Shown here one piece after another: positions 1 to 8,777 of a DNA stretch of 64,000 bases. A model generated the notes under the pieces. That model did no database searches and was not told the origin of the DNA. It saw nothing but the letters and a program-made list of their open reading frames with translations. Origin of the DNA: Lysinibacillus sp. FSL M8-0337 (lineage in GTDB: Bacteria; Bacillota; Bacilli; Bacillales_A; Planococcaceae). Position numbers and translations under genes: made by a program. The stretch's first letter is position 1. Every line of letters begins with the position of its first letter. The stretch lies in contig NZ_CP151996.1 in NCBI RefSeq assembly GCF_038593855.1, forward strand, positions 682,001 through 746,000, written 5' to 3'.

Positions 1-695
1 TAATCGACGAAACGGCAGATGAAGCTGCTGAAAAAGCGTTACTAGCTAAGATTAAAAAATTGCCAGATGTTGCGGAAATGACATATTCCACAAAAGAGGA
101 TGAATTGACAAAGTTAGTAAAAGATTTTGGGGATGACTTTAAGCTTTTTGAGCAAAGCAACCCGTTACGAAATGTCATTTATGTAAAGGCGGCAGATCCA
201 CAACAAACAGCAAAAGTTGCAAAGACAATTAATAAGTATGAATATACATACGATGTTAAGTACGGCGAAGGTAAAGTAGAAAAACTTTTCAACTTCCTAA
301 ATATTAGTCGTAATGTGGGTCTTGTGCTGATTTTAGGGTTATTATTCACTGCGATTTTCTTAATCTCTAATACGATTCGTATTACGATTATTGCTCGTCG
401 TGATGAAATAGAAATTATGAAACTAGTAGGGGCAACAAATTCATTCGTGCGTATTCCATTCCTTTTAGAAGGTATGTGGCTTGGAATTTTAGGCTCTATT
501 ATTCCGATTGCGGTTGTCGCAACACTTTACCACAATGTTTATAAAATTATTGCACCTCGTTTACAAGGTGAGCTCGTGCAACTATTAGATTTCTCACCAC
601 TTGTTTACCAAGTGAGCGCTCTGATACTTCTTATTGGTGTGTTAATTGGTATATGGGGAAGTTTCATGTCTGTACGTAAGTTTTTAAAAATTTAA
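1..695 (+). CDS. ftsX: Cell division ABC transporter permease FtsX (3' part)
   Basis: This is the C-terminal part of FtsX; the reading frame runs off the left edge (first full codon at base 3), so the true start is outside the window. Three hydrophobic segments follow an extracellular region, consistent with the last three membrane helices of the FtsX/MacB permease fold. They begin with the segment after NISRNVG and end just before the stop. FtsX pairs with the ATPase FtsE and in Firmicutes activates peptidoglycan hydrolases at the membrane. The next gene encodes a coiled-coil M23 hydrolase, the usual kind of FtsEX client. The call is firm from sequence character and context. Confidence 0.93.
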   Translation, partial: IDETADEAAEKALLAKIKKLPDVAEMTYSTKEDELTKLVKDFGDDFKLFEQSNPLRNVIYVKAADPQQTAKVAKTINKYEYTYDVKYGEGKVEKLFNFLNISRNVGLVLILGLLFTAIFLISNTIRITIIARRDEIEIMKLVGATNSFVRIPFLLEGMWLGILGSIIPIAVVATLYHNVYKIIAPRLQGELVQLLDFSPLVYQVSALILLIGVLIGIWGSFMSVRKFLKI

Positions 696-880
696 CTACC
701 TTTGTTTCAATAGTCATTAGTTTTGTAGGGTCAAATCGGATATTAACGGTGCCAAAGATGTCACAGATTTCAAAAGCAGATTCTGCCGACGCGTAAACTT
801 AGCTAAATTTGTACCACAAGTTACAGGCTTTTATGACGGCAAAGTTTATGGGAATTAAATAACGAAGGGGAGTCCATTAG
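696..880 (+). other. Intergenic stretch with a possible decayed coding fragment
   Basis: One frame can be read from about 730 to the TAA at 858 as roughly 42 codons with no start codon or ribosome binding site. The product is not recognised. It could be the 3' remnant of a lost gene between ftsX and the hydrolase gene, or chance. No terminator is evident after ftsX. Confidence 0.2.
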
Positions 881-2182
881 ATGAAAAGTATAGCGAAAAA
901 CTCTATAAAAGCATTTGCAGCAACAACTGCACTACTTCTTTTTATCCAAACTCCATCAGCGTATGCAAACAGTTTAACGGATTTAAAAGAAGAGAAAAAA
1001 CAAGTAGAAACAAAGAAAAATCAATTGAATTCTTCTATTAGTGGTAAAGAAAACGCCATTAATGCAAATAAAGAAAAGCAACAAAAACTATTAGATCAAA
1101 TTCAAGCGTTAAACGCTGAAATCGACAAAACAAATAGTGATATTAAAAATATACTGGCTGAAATAAATGCTACCAATGATGAGATAAAAGCATTGGAAGG
1201 AACTATCGAAGAACTTCTTCGCAAAATTGAAGAGCGTGATTTATTATTACAAGATCGTGCACGGGCAATTCAAGCTGGGGGCTCAGTTAGCTATTTAGAT
1301 GTACTACTCGGTTCAAATAGTTTCGTAGACTTTATCGATCGCTTCTCTGCTGTCAATTCATTACTTGAAGCAGATCGTCAAATTATTCGCGATCAAAAAC
1401 AAGATAAGCAAACTCTAGAAGAGCAAAAACAAGTTCTAGAAGGCAAACGCCAAAAGCTTGAAGAACAGAAAGCGAAGCTAGAAGGTTTAAAAGCATCATT
1501 AGATGGACAGAAAAAAGAGAAAAACACATTAGTTGATCAGCTAGAAAAAGAACAAGAGAAACTAAAGTCTGAAAAAGTATTACTTGAAAAAGAGTATTCA
1601 GAGGCACTGGAAATTAGTGCAGAATTACAGCAAAAAATCATTTCCGAGCAAAACCGTTTAGCAGAAATTGCTCGTCAACAAGAGGCAAAACGCAAAGCTG
1701 CTGCAGCAGCAGCTGCGGCGGCGGGGAACTCGGGGTCAAGCTCTGGTTCTACGGTGAATGCACCAGCATCAGAAGGTACTTGGATTAAACCGACAAATGG
1801 TCGTTTAACATCACCGTATGGCTGGCGTAACCTTGGAGCCGGTCCAGAATTCCATTATGGTGTTGACCTTGCCAACAAAACAGGTACACCGATTTGGGCA
1901 GCTGCTGACGGAGTTGTATCCTATGCAGCACCACTTAGCTCTTACGGAAATGTTGTCATTTTAACGCACTCTATCGATGGACAAATTTATACAACGGTTT
2001 ATGCACATCTAAGTGCTTTTAACGTTAGTGTAGGGGACGTAGTAAACCAAGGACAGCAAATTGCAGCAATGGGTAGTACAGGTCGTTCTACTGGCCCGCA
2101 CTTGCATTTTGAAATTCATATTGGCTCTTGGCAAGGACAAGCTGTTGGTAGTGTGAACCCATTAAAATATATTCCATTATAA
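881..2182 (+). CDS. Secreted coiled-coil M23 peptidoglycan hydrolase (EnvC/PcsB-like)
   Basis: The protein (433 aa) has an N-terminal signal peptide ending near AYA at about residue 29. A long heptad-rich coiled coil follows (about 30-270), then an Ala/Ser/Gly linker and a C-terminal M23 (LytM) domain at about 300-433. The zinc ligands sit in HYGVDLA and HLHFEIH. M23 enzymes cleave peptide cross-links in peptidoglycan. Coiled coil plus M23 is the architecture of FtsEX-activated hydrolases or activators (EnvC, PcsB), and ftsX lies directly upstream, so control by FtsEX is a reasonable inference. The start ATG at 881 follows a good AGGGGAG-type site. Metal ligands look intact, so it may be an active enzyme. 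Confidence 0.88.
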   Translation: MKSIAKNSIKAFAATTALLLFIQTPSAYANSLTDLKEEKKQVETKKNQLNSSISGKENAINANKEKQQKLLDQIQALNAEIDKTNSDIKNILAEINATNDEIKALEGTIEELLRKIEERDLLLQDRARAIQAGGSVSYLDVLLGSNSFVDFIDRFSAVNSLLEADRQIIRDQKQDKQTLEEQKQVLEGKRQKLEEQKAKLEGLKASLDGQKKEKNTLVDQLEKEQEKLKSEKVLLEKEYSEALEISAELQQKIISEQNRLAEIARQQEAKRKAAAAAAAAAGNSGSSSGSTVNAPASEGTWIKPTNGRLTSPYGWRNLGAGPEFHYGVDLANKTGTPIWAAADGVVSYAAPLSSYGNVVILTHSIDGQIYTTVYAHLSAFNVSVGDVVNQGQQIAAMGSTGRSTGPHLHFEIHIGSWQGQAVGSVNPLKYIPL

Positions 2183-2192
2183 TAATGAATTA

Positions 2193-2229
2193 AGAGAGTC
2201 GTCTTATGTTTAAGGCGGCTCTCTTTTTT
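2193..2229 (+). terminator. Rho-independent terminator after the M23 hydrolase gene
   Basis: Arms AGAGAGTCG and CGGCTCTCT form a G+C-rich stem, followed directly by a run of T. It ends the hydrolase transcript. Confidence 0.85.
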
Positions 2230-2442
2230 ATTTGCGTCAACTTTGTCCGAAAAAAGTGGACGGAATTTCATCTGTTCATTGCAATAAAATACGATATGGG
2301 GTATTTTAAAATAAAGTACTAATTAAAATTTGCATTCTATATATCCATTAGTAGTTTTTTTGAACACAGTGTGAAATAACAGTTTTCGTAAAAGCATCTA
2401 TGCTATTCTAAAAGAATCTATATTGATGGAGGATTTGTTTAG

Positions 2443-3063
2443 GTGATCAATACTGAGTGGTTTTCAATTCGTGCATTAACATTACCAGCAACAGCTATCG
2501 CTTTATTACTAGCATTTTTCATCGTATGGCTTATTTTGCGAATACAATTCCCGAAAATATGGTCAGGGGTATACGGGGATGCCATCTTTACTTTTATACT
2601 CGTTTGGAAGTTTAGTCTTATTATTACGGACTTTCAATCTGTCATTAATCAACCGCTAGCACTTCTTTACTTTAACGGCGGAACAGTTGGTGTGCTATTA
2701 GGGGTAGCTGCTATACTGTTACAATTTTGGCGGAAGCGTCAACAGCTACAATTTGATAATGAGGGTATCATGGCGAGTGGTTGGGCAATTATGTTAACGC
2801 AATCCATTTACCAATGGTTCGTGGTATTATTGAATGACAATCCACTTCAAAGCGAACTCATCACTTTAGTAGTGCTAAGCGTGCTAACGATTTTCATATT
2901 ATGGAAAGTGCCAACAACTAAGACAGCGTTATACCTGTATACAGTTGGCTATAGTATCGTAGCCGCATTACAGCCACTTGGCTTTTGGCAACCGGCTGTT
3001 GGAGTAAGCTTCCTATTACTTCTATTAGGTATAGGAATTCAACGAATGGGAGGAAAAGAATGA
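2443..3063 (+). CDS. Multi-pass membrane protein of unknown function
   Basis: The 206-residue protein is hydrophobic throughout, with about six predicted membrane segments and a short basic loop (FWRKRQQ). The start is GTG at 2443, after a GGAGG site about ten bases upstream. Its stop overlaps the start of the next gene (ATGA), which encodes a membrane-anchored thioredoxin, so the two are translationally coupled. A role with that oxidoreductase at the membrane is plausible, but I do not recognise the family and assign no function. Confidence 0.7.
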   Translation: MINTEWFSIRALTLPATAIALLLAFFIVWLILRIQFPKIWSGVYGDAIFTFILVWKFSLIITDFQSVINQPLALLYFNGGTVGVLLGVAAILLQFWRKRQQLQFDNEGIMASGWAIMLTQSIYQWFVVLLNDNPLQSELITLVVLSVLTIFILWKVPTTKTALYLYTVGYSIVAALQPLGFWQPAVGVSFLLLLLGIGIQRMGGKE

Positions 3064-3647
3064 AAAAAAATATTGGGTTACTTATTGTCGTGTTGCTAAT
3101 AGCTGCGATGATTGGTACATATGTTAAACAGCAAATTGATAAAGAGCGCGAAATTGAATCTGCATCCCTTGGTAAAGAAGTAGAAGAACGCACAGTTGGG
3201 TTAAATAAGGGTGATATACCGCCAGATTTCACATTAACAAACTTAGATGGTGAAGAAGTGACGTTAAGTGAATTACGTGGAAAAAAAGTTGTACTCAATT
3301 TTTGGGCAACATGGTGTCCACCTTGTAAAGCTGAAATGCCGCATATGCAAAATTATTATGACCAATATGCTAAGGAAGATAATGTTGAAATATTAGCTGT
3401 CAACTTAACATCAGCTGAACGAGATGTCACAGCCGATGCTAAAATTGATACAGTCATGACATTTAGAGATGGCTTTGAACTGACATTTCCTATTTTATTG
3501 GATCCAGAAAATGCGGCTGGTTCAGAATATCAAGTCATAACGATTCCTACAACGTATTTTATTGATTCAACGGGTACGATTCAGCAAGCGATAGAGGGCC
3601 CGATGAATTTAGAGATGTTAAAAAACACTGTAAATGCATTAGATTAA
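3060..3647 (+). CDS. Membrane-anchored thiol-disulfide oxidoreductase (ResA/TlpA family)
   Basis: The 195-residue protein has an N-terminal membrane anchor (about residues 5-20) and a TlpA/ResA-like thioredoxin fold from about residue 50. The active site is WCPPC with Cys86 and Cys89. A cis-Pro loop appears in ITIPTTYFID. Such proteins act outside the membrane, reducing apocytochrome c or supporting spore cortex synthesis (ResA and StoA in B. subtilis); which role applies cannot be told here. I place the start at the ATG that overlaps the upstream stop, preceded by GGGAGG; a longer reading from 2985 has no ribosome binding site. Confidence 0.88.
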   Translation: MKKNIGLLIVVLLIAAMIGTYVKQQIDKEREIESASLGKEVEERTVGLNKGDIPPDFTLTNLDGEEVTLSELRGKKVVLNFWATWCPPCKAEMPHMQNYYDQYAKEDNVEILAVNLTSAERDVTADAKIDTVMTFRDGFELTFPILLDPENAAGSEYQVITIPTTYFIDSTGTIQQAIEGPMNLEMLKNTVNALD

Positions 3648-3655
3648 GTATTTGC

Positions 3656-3681
3656 GTGCCAGACACCCAAACAATTCTGAA
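3656..3681 (+). repeat. Dispersed short repeat, copy 1
   Basis: First copy of a repeat beginning GTGCCAGACACC and ending AACAATTCTGAA. Three more copies occur in the window (3782, 3804 and 19857), all between genes. Confidence 0.75.
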
Positions 3682-3719
3682 TTTTGTCAGAAGATTATTC
3701 AAAATAGCTAAGTAAAATC

Positions 3720-3773
3720 CACGAAGAATTCTGCGGCTTCCGTTGTGACCGTAGAAATCTTCGTGTTTTTTTA
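3720..3773 (+). terminator. Terminator after the thioredoxin-like gene
   Basis: Arms CACGAAGAATTCT and AGAAATCTTCGTG pair imperfectly around a loop of about 24 bases and are followed by TTTTTTT. The hairpin sits between repeat copies 1 and 2. Confidence 0.75.
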
Positions 3774-3829
3774 TTGTTTGGGTGCCAGACACCCAAACAA
3801 TTAGTGCCAGACACCTAAACAATTCTGAA
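3774..3829 (+). repeat. Dispersed short repeat, copies 2 and 3 (tandem, palindromic)
   Basis: Copies of the GTGCCAGACACC repeat at 3782-3802 and 3804-3829 lie head to tail. Bases 3774-3800 form an inverted repeat with 11-base arms (TTGTTTGGGTG / CACCCAAACAA) around CCAGA, able to form a hairpin. The repeats end about 70 bases before the CtpB-like start. Confidence 0.8.
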
Positions 3830-3897
3830 AACCAAAACATTATTTTGTATGTTTGAAAAATATAATTCATACAGTAAAGAGACAGAGGAGGGAAGGT

Positions 3898-5346
3898 TTG
3901 CGCAAAATTACGGCAGGAGTCGGCGTACTTGTCAGCAGTTTATTGATAGGTAGTGGATTTTATTTTGACTGGTTTGATGGAGATGGAGCAGAGAAAAAAG
4001 TGCAAGTGACGGAGGTTGATTCGATTAATGAAGCATTACAATTAATCGAAAAAAAATCTGTGTATAGTACTAAAAAAGACGAATTAGTAGAAGGGGCTCT
4101 GCGCGGTATGGCTGATGCCATTAAGGACCCGTATAGTACGTATTACACGAAGGAAGAGGCCGAGCAACATCGACAAATGCTAGCAGAAGAACGTGTTGGT
4201 ATTGGTATTGAACTGACAGAAAATAAAGGGAAGTTCATTGTCGTATCACCTGTTCGTTCGTCTCCAGCAGAAAAGGCTGGGATGCGCTCTCTTGATGAAA
4301 TTGTACAAGTTGATGGGGTAAAAGTAGATGGCAAAACAATGAGTGAATTAATGCATTTGATTCAAGGAGAAAAAGGAACAAAGCTTACAATTGTTGTCTA
4401 TCGTCCTAGCGAGGATAAACATATTAAAATGACGATGGAACGTGCTGCAATTTCCAATAAAACAGTAACGAGTGAGGTAGTCAAGATTGAGGATACGCCA
4501 ATAGGCTATATTCAAATCTCGTTATTTGGTGAGAAGACAGCAAATGAATGGGTGACAGAAACGAGTAAATTACTACGCAAAGATATAGAAGGGCTCGTTG
4601 TTGATGTTCGTGATAATCCTGGAGGCTATTTACATAGCGTCGCAGCGCTACTAAGTACACTATTGGAAAATGGCAAAGTATTTGCCTATATGCAAAATGC
4701 AGAAGGTGCCATGGAACCATTAAAAACTGAATCGAAAAGCTTTGATGAAAAATATTTAAGTACGATGAATAAGATTCCGATTGTTATTATTCAAAATGGC
4801 GGAAGTGCATCTGCTAGTGAAGTGCTGAGTGGTGCGTTAAAAGGCTGGAATCGCGCTTCCATTGTCGGTGTTAAAAGCTTTGGTAAAGGCACAGTACAGG
4901 AATCTTGGTCTTTAGCAAATGGGGGAGAACTGAAGCTATCAACAAATAAATGGCTGACGCCAAAACGTGAATGGATTCATGGGAAGGGAATTGAAGCTGG
5001 ATTAGTGATTGAACAAAATGAATTATTTGCATTCCAATTGCATCCGCTAACAGGGCAATTCAAAGTAGGCGATATGAGCGAAGAAATTGCTTATACGCAA
5101 AAAGCCTTGCAAAAGCTAGGTTATCAGATTGACCGATTAGATGGTTATCTAGATGAGACTACACAAGAGGCAGTAAAACTTTATCGTGAGCAACAAAAAT
5201 TAGCACAGCCTGACAATGATATGTACGTCGATTCTACCTTTTTCAATAGTTTAAATGGTACGTTAAAAGCTTATAAAGAAGATCGTCAAAATGACTTACA
5301 ATTCCAAATGGCGACGAGCTTCCTGCTGCACAATATCGAACAATAG
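3898..5346 (+). CDS. ctpB: S41 carboxy-terminal processing peptidase (CtpB-like)
   Basis: The 482-residue exported protease has an N-terminal membrane anchor or signal segment, a PDZ domain at about residues 85-165 and an S41 catalytic domain. The nucleophile motif GSASASE is at about 302-308 and the lysine of FGKGTVQ is Lys330. A peptidoglycan-binding-1 domain occupies about 395-455. B. subtilis CtpB has this plan and cleaves SpoIVFA in the forespore-to-mother-cell SigK checkpoint. MinJ and CsbA downstream match the B. subtilis neighbourhood. I choose TTG at 3898, which follows GAGGAGGGA; an upstream in-frame TTG at 3853 has no such site. Confidence 0.88.
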   Translation: MRKITAGVGVLVSSLLIGSGFYFDWFDGDGAEKKVQVTEVDSINEALQLIEKKSVYSTKKDELVEGALRGMADAIKDPYSTYYTKEEAEQHRQMLAEERVGIGIELTENKGKFIVVSPVRSSPAEKAGMRSLDEIVQVDGVKVDGKTMSELMHLIQGEKGTKLTIVVYRPSEDKHIKMTMERAAISNKTVTSEVVKIEDTPIGYIQISLFGEKTANEWVTETSKLLRKDIEGLVVDVRDNPGGYLHSVAALLSTLLENGKVFAYMQNAEGAMEPLKTESKSFDEKYLSTMNKIPIVIIQNGGSASASEVLSGALKGWNRASIVGVKSFGKGTVQESWSLANGGELKLSTNKWLTPKREWIHGKGIEAGLVIEQNELFAFQLHPLTGQFKVGDMSEEIAYTQKALQKLGYQIDRLDGYLDETTQEAVKLYREQQKLAQPDNDMYVDSTFFNSLNGTLKAYKEDRQNDLQFQMATSFLLHNIEQ

Positions 5347-5470
5347 AAATACTCAATCTAATAAAAATGATGGGAAATACCAAGCTTTCTACCAGTTACT
5401 ACTACGCAAGACAGTAGTCGTTTGATACAATGAATGCATAGTATTCATGATAGAAACGGCGGGTGTTCGT

Positions 5471-6652
5471 ATGGTTAGTAATATATTAATAGAAATTGTA
5501 ACAGCGATTGGCCGCTTTTTACTGAACCCAGTAGTTTATATTGCAATAGTAGTTGCTGTCTTTTTAGGGTATAGACGTGTAAAGCAAGAGCGTAAATTTT
5601 TTAACAGACGTATTATTTGGGGTTGGACCGAGCTGATAGGGCAATGGAAACGAGGATGGCCTTATGCCGTAGTTATTTCACTAATAAGTCTAGGTGTCGG
5701 GCTGACAGTACCCAAAGTATACTTATTGATTTTAACCGCTATATCTTTCCTTGGTCTCTTGTTGTTTTTCATTAATGTATTGTCACCCATTTACACAATG
5801 GCAATCGCAACGTTAGCATTATGGGCAATGTACCAGTACAACTGGTCGTTCTCCTGGTGGAAGATTTCGTTGGAAGGCATCGATTTATTAGAAGGGGCTA
5901 TTGTGACAATTACGATTTTAACAGGTCTAAGTGTAATAGTGGAAGGGATGTTAATTCGTCGTACTGCTAAACAAGTAATAACGCCTAGAATTGAAAATAC
6001 GAAGCGAGGAATGCAAGCTATCGTATATCGTACAAGGAATGTTTGGGTATTACCTATATTTTTTATCATACCAGGTAATAGTATTCCATCAGCAATTCCT
6101 TATTGGCCGCAATTTACACTGGGCGATAGTCACTTTGCACTCGTATTATTCCCAGTCGTTATCGGTTTTTCAAAATTGCTAAGGAAAGAATTGCCTGTTG
6201 TTCAGTTGCCGAAAATAGGACGCTCTGTCTTATTGTTAGGACAGCTGATTTTAATAGGTGGACTTGCATCATATTTTGAACCGTTAATTGGCTTTATAAC
6301 GTTAGCGTTAGGGGTATTGATTCGGATTATTATTGCAGTTTATTATGCTTGGCAAGATAAGACCGAGTCATATGCGGTTGCACCAAGTACAAAGGGTGCG
6401 GTAATCGCTGCTGTGCTGCCTGATTCGCCAGCAGAAAAAATGGGCTTACTTGCAGGGGAATGTATTCGTAAAGTAAACGGACACTCAATTACGACTGAAG
6501 TTGAGTTATACGAAGCTTTACAATTAAATGCTGCACATTGTCGTTTAGAGGTGTTAGATCGTAATAATGAAATTCGCCTAACGCAGCATGTTATTTACAG
6601 CAATGACCATTATCGAATTGGTTTATTGTTGGCGGAGCCGAGAGAATTATGA
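5471..6652 (+). CDS. minJ: MinJ-like topological determinant of cell division
   Basis: The 393-residue protein has several membrane segments over its first 290 residues and a C-terminal cytoplasmic PDZ domain (about 300-385, with VIAAVLPDSPAEKMGLLAGE). This matches MinJ (YvjD), which bridges DivIVA and the MinCD division inhibitor at poles and septa. B. subtilis MinJ has nearly the same length and lies between ctpB and csbA, as here. The start is uncertain: ATG at 5471 follows a weak GGCGGGTG, and an in-frame ATG lies at 5447. The gene overlaps csbA by four bases. Confidence 0.85.
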   Translation: MVSNILIEIVTAIGRFLLNPVVYIAIVVAVFLGYRRVKQERKFFNRRIIWGWTELIGQWKRGWPYAVVISLISLGVGLTVPKVYLLILTAISFLGLLLFFINVLSPIYTMAIATLALWAMYQYNWSFSWWKISLEGIDLLEGAIVTITILTGLSVIVEGMLIRRTAKQVITPRIENTKRGMQAIVYRTRNVWVLPIFFIIPGNSIPSAIPYWPQFTLGDSHFALVLFPVVIGFSKLLRKELPVVQLPKIGRSVLLLGQLILIGGLASYFEPLIGFITLALGVLIRIIIAVYYAWQDKTESYAVAPSTKGAVIAAVLPDSPAEKMGLLAGECIRKVNGHSITTEVELYEALQLNAAHCRLEVLDRNNEIRLTQHVIYSNDHYRIGLLLAEPREL

Positions 6653-6876
6653 TCGATTTATATGGGAAAATGATGCTTGCATTATTTTTACCAGCATTAC
6701 TCGTGTTATTGTTTACTCGTATTACGTATAACCGCTATGTAGCGTTAAGTTTGGCTATTGCGCTTATTGCCGCTTCAGTATATGCAGGTTATACTTCCCC
6801 ACCTATTATTTTTGTTGTGGATGCTTTTTCGTTAACACTTGGCTTTTGGCTAGCGAGCAAAATGCACAAAAAATAA
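6649..6876 (+). CDS. csbA: CsbA family small membrane protein
   Basis: The 75-residue protein is almost entirely hydrophobic, with two or three membrane spans and a short basic tail (KMHKK). Length, character and position after MinJ match CsbA, a SigB-controlled membrane protein of unknown function in B. subtilis. There uvrB and uvrA follow; here they are absent and an azlCD cluster lies next to it, marking a synteny break. The ATG overlaps the upstream stop. Confidence 0.75.
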   Translation: MIDLYGKMMLALFLPALLVLLFTRITYNRYVALSLAIALIAASVYAGYTSPPIIFVVDAFSLTLGFWLASKMHKK

Positions 6877-6892
6877 GGAGGGCTGTATTGCT

Positions 6893-7027
6893 GCCTTCAC
6901 TATTAAAAAATCCGCCTCGATTTTGCGGGCACTGTGTAAGACGTAACTTTCCTAAAGTGGGTGGTTTCGTCTTACCTCTTGTGCTATTTTCGCAAGCGTC
7001 AAAGCGGATTTTTTATAGTGAAAAGGC
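6893..7027. terminator. Large hairpin between convergent csbA and azlD
   Basis: Outer arms at 6893-6915 and 7004-7027 are nearly perfect reverse complements (core TTAAAAAATCCGC / GCGGATTTTTTA). The A and T runs beside the core would serve as the U-tract on either strand. Inside lies another dyad (GTAAGACG / CGTCTTAC), giving a branched or extended hairpin of about 135 bases. It probably terminates both transcripts. Confidence 0.65.
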
Positions 7028-7034
7028 AAACATT

Positions 7035-7361
7035 TTACATGAAGAATCTTACGGATGCCATGATAATAACACCTGCAACAACTGTAATCGATAAGCTTTT
7101 TGTGACAAGTGCAATGATAAGAGTAGGCACAAACGTAATAAAGACGGGCCAATCCAATGTCACGAAATTTTTGCTTTCAGTATCTAATAAATTTTCAATG
7201 ACAAGGGCACTAAGAATACAAACAGGAATGAAGCTTAGCCATTTTAAAACAACATCGGGTAGCTTCACACTACGTACAAACATAAATGGAATAATGCGTG
7301 GTAACCAAGTTACTAGTGCGCAACCAATGATTAGCCACACCATCGAAGCTGTTGTCGTCAT
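7035..7361 (-). CDS. azlD: Branched-chain amino acid exporter small subunit AzlD
   Basis: The 108-residue protein has about four membrane spans and the AzlD family pattern, including a TWLPRIIPF motif near residue 20. AzlD works with AzlC to export branched-chain amino acids and, in B. subtilis, the analogue 4-azaleucine. The start overlaps the azlC stop by four bases, so the two are coupled. It ends eight bases from the large hairpin. Confidence 0.88.
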   Translation of the reverse strand: MTTTASMVWLIIGCALVTWLPRIIPFMFVRSVKLPDVVLKWLSFIPVCILSALVIENLLDTESKNFVTLDWPVFITFVPTLIIALVTKSLSITVVAGVIIMASVRFFM

Positions 7362-8089
7362 TTATCTGTCACCACCCCAATCGTTGCTACGATAACAGTG
7401 GCAAGAAGCACGGCTAAATGCGAAGGAACGACGTATGATAAGCCATACATCATAACAACCATATAGCCAATTAACATCAGGTAATGCATAATTTTATGTT
7501 TGCCAACGCTACTAAGTTGTAGCACAAGTAAAGCAATAAACATGGCAATTAGTGCAAAGTCTAAGCCCCACTTTTCAGGATTAGCCACCCATTGTCCTAG
7601 AAAGGCACCTGCAATACAAGATAAAATCCAAAATGCATACGCAGTTATATTTAGACCATCCATCCATCGACCATATAATTTACCGTTTTGCATTTGTTTC
7701 GTTACGGCCACCCCAAACGTTTCGTCCGTTAATAATGTACCGAATCCAACATTACGAAGCATAGAATAGCGCGTAAAATGTGGAGCTAATGTTAAACTCA
7801 TTAATAAGTGACGTAGATTTACGACAAAAATGGTTACAATGATAGCAGAGGTAGGGCTGCTTGTTAACAAGAGTGCACAAAAAATAAACTGTGCAGACCC
7901 TGCATAAACGAGTATTGTCAATAAAGCAATTTCTACTAAAGATAGGCCAGACGCGGAACCTACAACCCCGAACGCCAGTCCTATACTAATATAACCGAGT
8001 AAAGTAGGTACACAATCTTTAACTCCTTGTATAAAGCTATCTTCTGAAGCGGTTGTTGGTTCATTATGAAGATCTGTTGTGCTTGTCAT
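7358..8089 (-). CDS. azlC: Branched-chain amino acid exporter large subunit AzlC
   Basis: The 243-residue AzlC/YgaZ family permease has a polar N-terminus of about 25 residues, then some six to eight membrane spans. Family motifs are visible in the first span region (PTLLGYISIGLAFG) and in VNLRHLLMS. It forms the pore of the AzlCD exporter. The start at 8089 follows a GAAAGGATGACC site. The gene is divergent from an XRE-cupin regulator with shared intergenic repeats, which suggests that this protein controls azlCD. Confidence 0.9.
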   Translation of the reverse strand: MTSTTDLHNEPTTASEDSFIQGVKDCVPTLLGYISIGLAFGVVGSASGLSLVEIALLTILVYAGSAQFIFCALLLTSSPTSAIIVTIFVVNLRHLLMSLTLAPHFTRYSMLRNVGFGTLLTDETFGVAVTKQMQNGKLYGRWMDGLNITAYAFWILSCIAGAFLGQWVANPEKWGLDFALIAMFIALLVLQLSSVGKHKIMHYLMLIGYMVVMMYGLSYVVPSHLAVLLATVIVATIGVVTDK

Positions 8090-8118
8090 AAAAAGGTCAT
8101 CCTTTCAAAAAAATTTCC

Positions 8119-8175
8119 ATGTATACTTAAAATGAAATAGTTAGAACATTCACACATGTTTATTAAAGTATACAT
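8119..8175. promoter_or_regulatory. Paired inverted sites between azlC and its likely regulator
   Basis: ATGTATACTT at 8119-8128 and its exact reverse complement AAGTATACAT at 8166-8175 are separated by 37 bases. Each contains GTATAC, itself a palindrome. They lie in the divergent promoter region and are candidate operators for the XRE regulator. Confidence 0.5.
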
Positions 8176-8214
8176 ATGTCTGATAAAATAAACAACAGGA
8201 AATGGTGAGTCGTA

Positions 8215-8766
8215 ATGGAACAAATGAGTCGAAATTTAGCTTTCCAATTAAAGAAAATACGGCAGCAACGCAGTGTAAGTTTAGATGATGTAGCGAAAGC
8301 AACGGGGGTTAGTAAGGCACAGCTTGCTCAAATTGAAAAAGGCGAAGCAAATCCTACTGTTTCAACGATTTGGAAAATAGCTGCTGGTTTACGCATCTCT
8401 TTTTCATCTCTTTTACAGCCGCCGATTGCCCATTTTATGAAATTTAGCAGTAAAAATGCACCACATGTCGATGAAGACGAGGGGCGTTATCGAGTCTATT
8501 CCATAATTCCTTATGATCCTGAACGAGGGTGGGAATTTTATAAAGTGGAAATGGAGCCAGGTGCAAGGAGTAGGAGTGAAGCCCATACAGAAGGGGTAGA
8601 AGAAACGGTAACAGTGATTCATGGACAAGCTGTTATTTCGGCTGGGGTTATGCATGAAACGATAACTGAAGGGGAAACATTGGTATTTTCCGGACATCAA
8701 GCACATGAATATCAAAATGTATCAGAAGAACTTACGGTTTTACATGTAATCTTGCAATATAAATAG
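8215..8766 (+). CDS. XRE family regulator with C-terminal cupin domain
   Basis: The 183-residue protein has an N-terminal helix-turn-helix of the XRE class at about residues 10-65 (SLDDVAKATGVSKAQLAQIEKG) and a cupin beta-barrel at about 105-180. Proteins of this build sense small molecules through the cupin and often regulate adjacent transport genes. Its position divergent from azlCD makes it the likely azl regulator. The next gene follows within about a dozen bases and is probably co-transcribed. Confidence 0.88.
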   Translation: MEQMSRNLAFQLKKIRQQRSVSLDDVAKATGVSKAQLAQIEKGEANPTVSTIWKIAAGLRISFSSLLQPPIAHFMKFSSKNAPHVDEDEGRYRVYSIIPYDPERGWEFYKVEMEPGARSRSEAHTEGVEETVTVIHGQAVISAGVMHETITEGETLVFSGHQAHEYQNVSEELTVLHVILQYK

Positions 8767-8777
8767 AGGTGGCAATA

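Noticed and set aside
2985..3059. Extended N-terminus for the thioredoxin-like protein
   Set aside because: It is out-of-frame reading of the upstream membrane gene; ATG at 3060 has a proper site and gives a normal membrane anchor.
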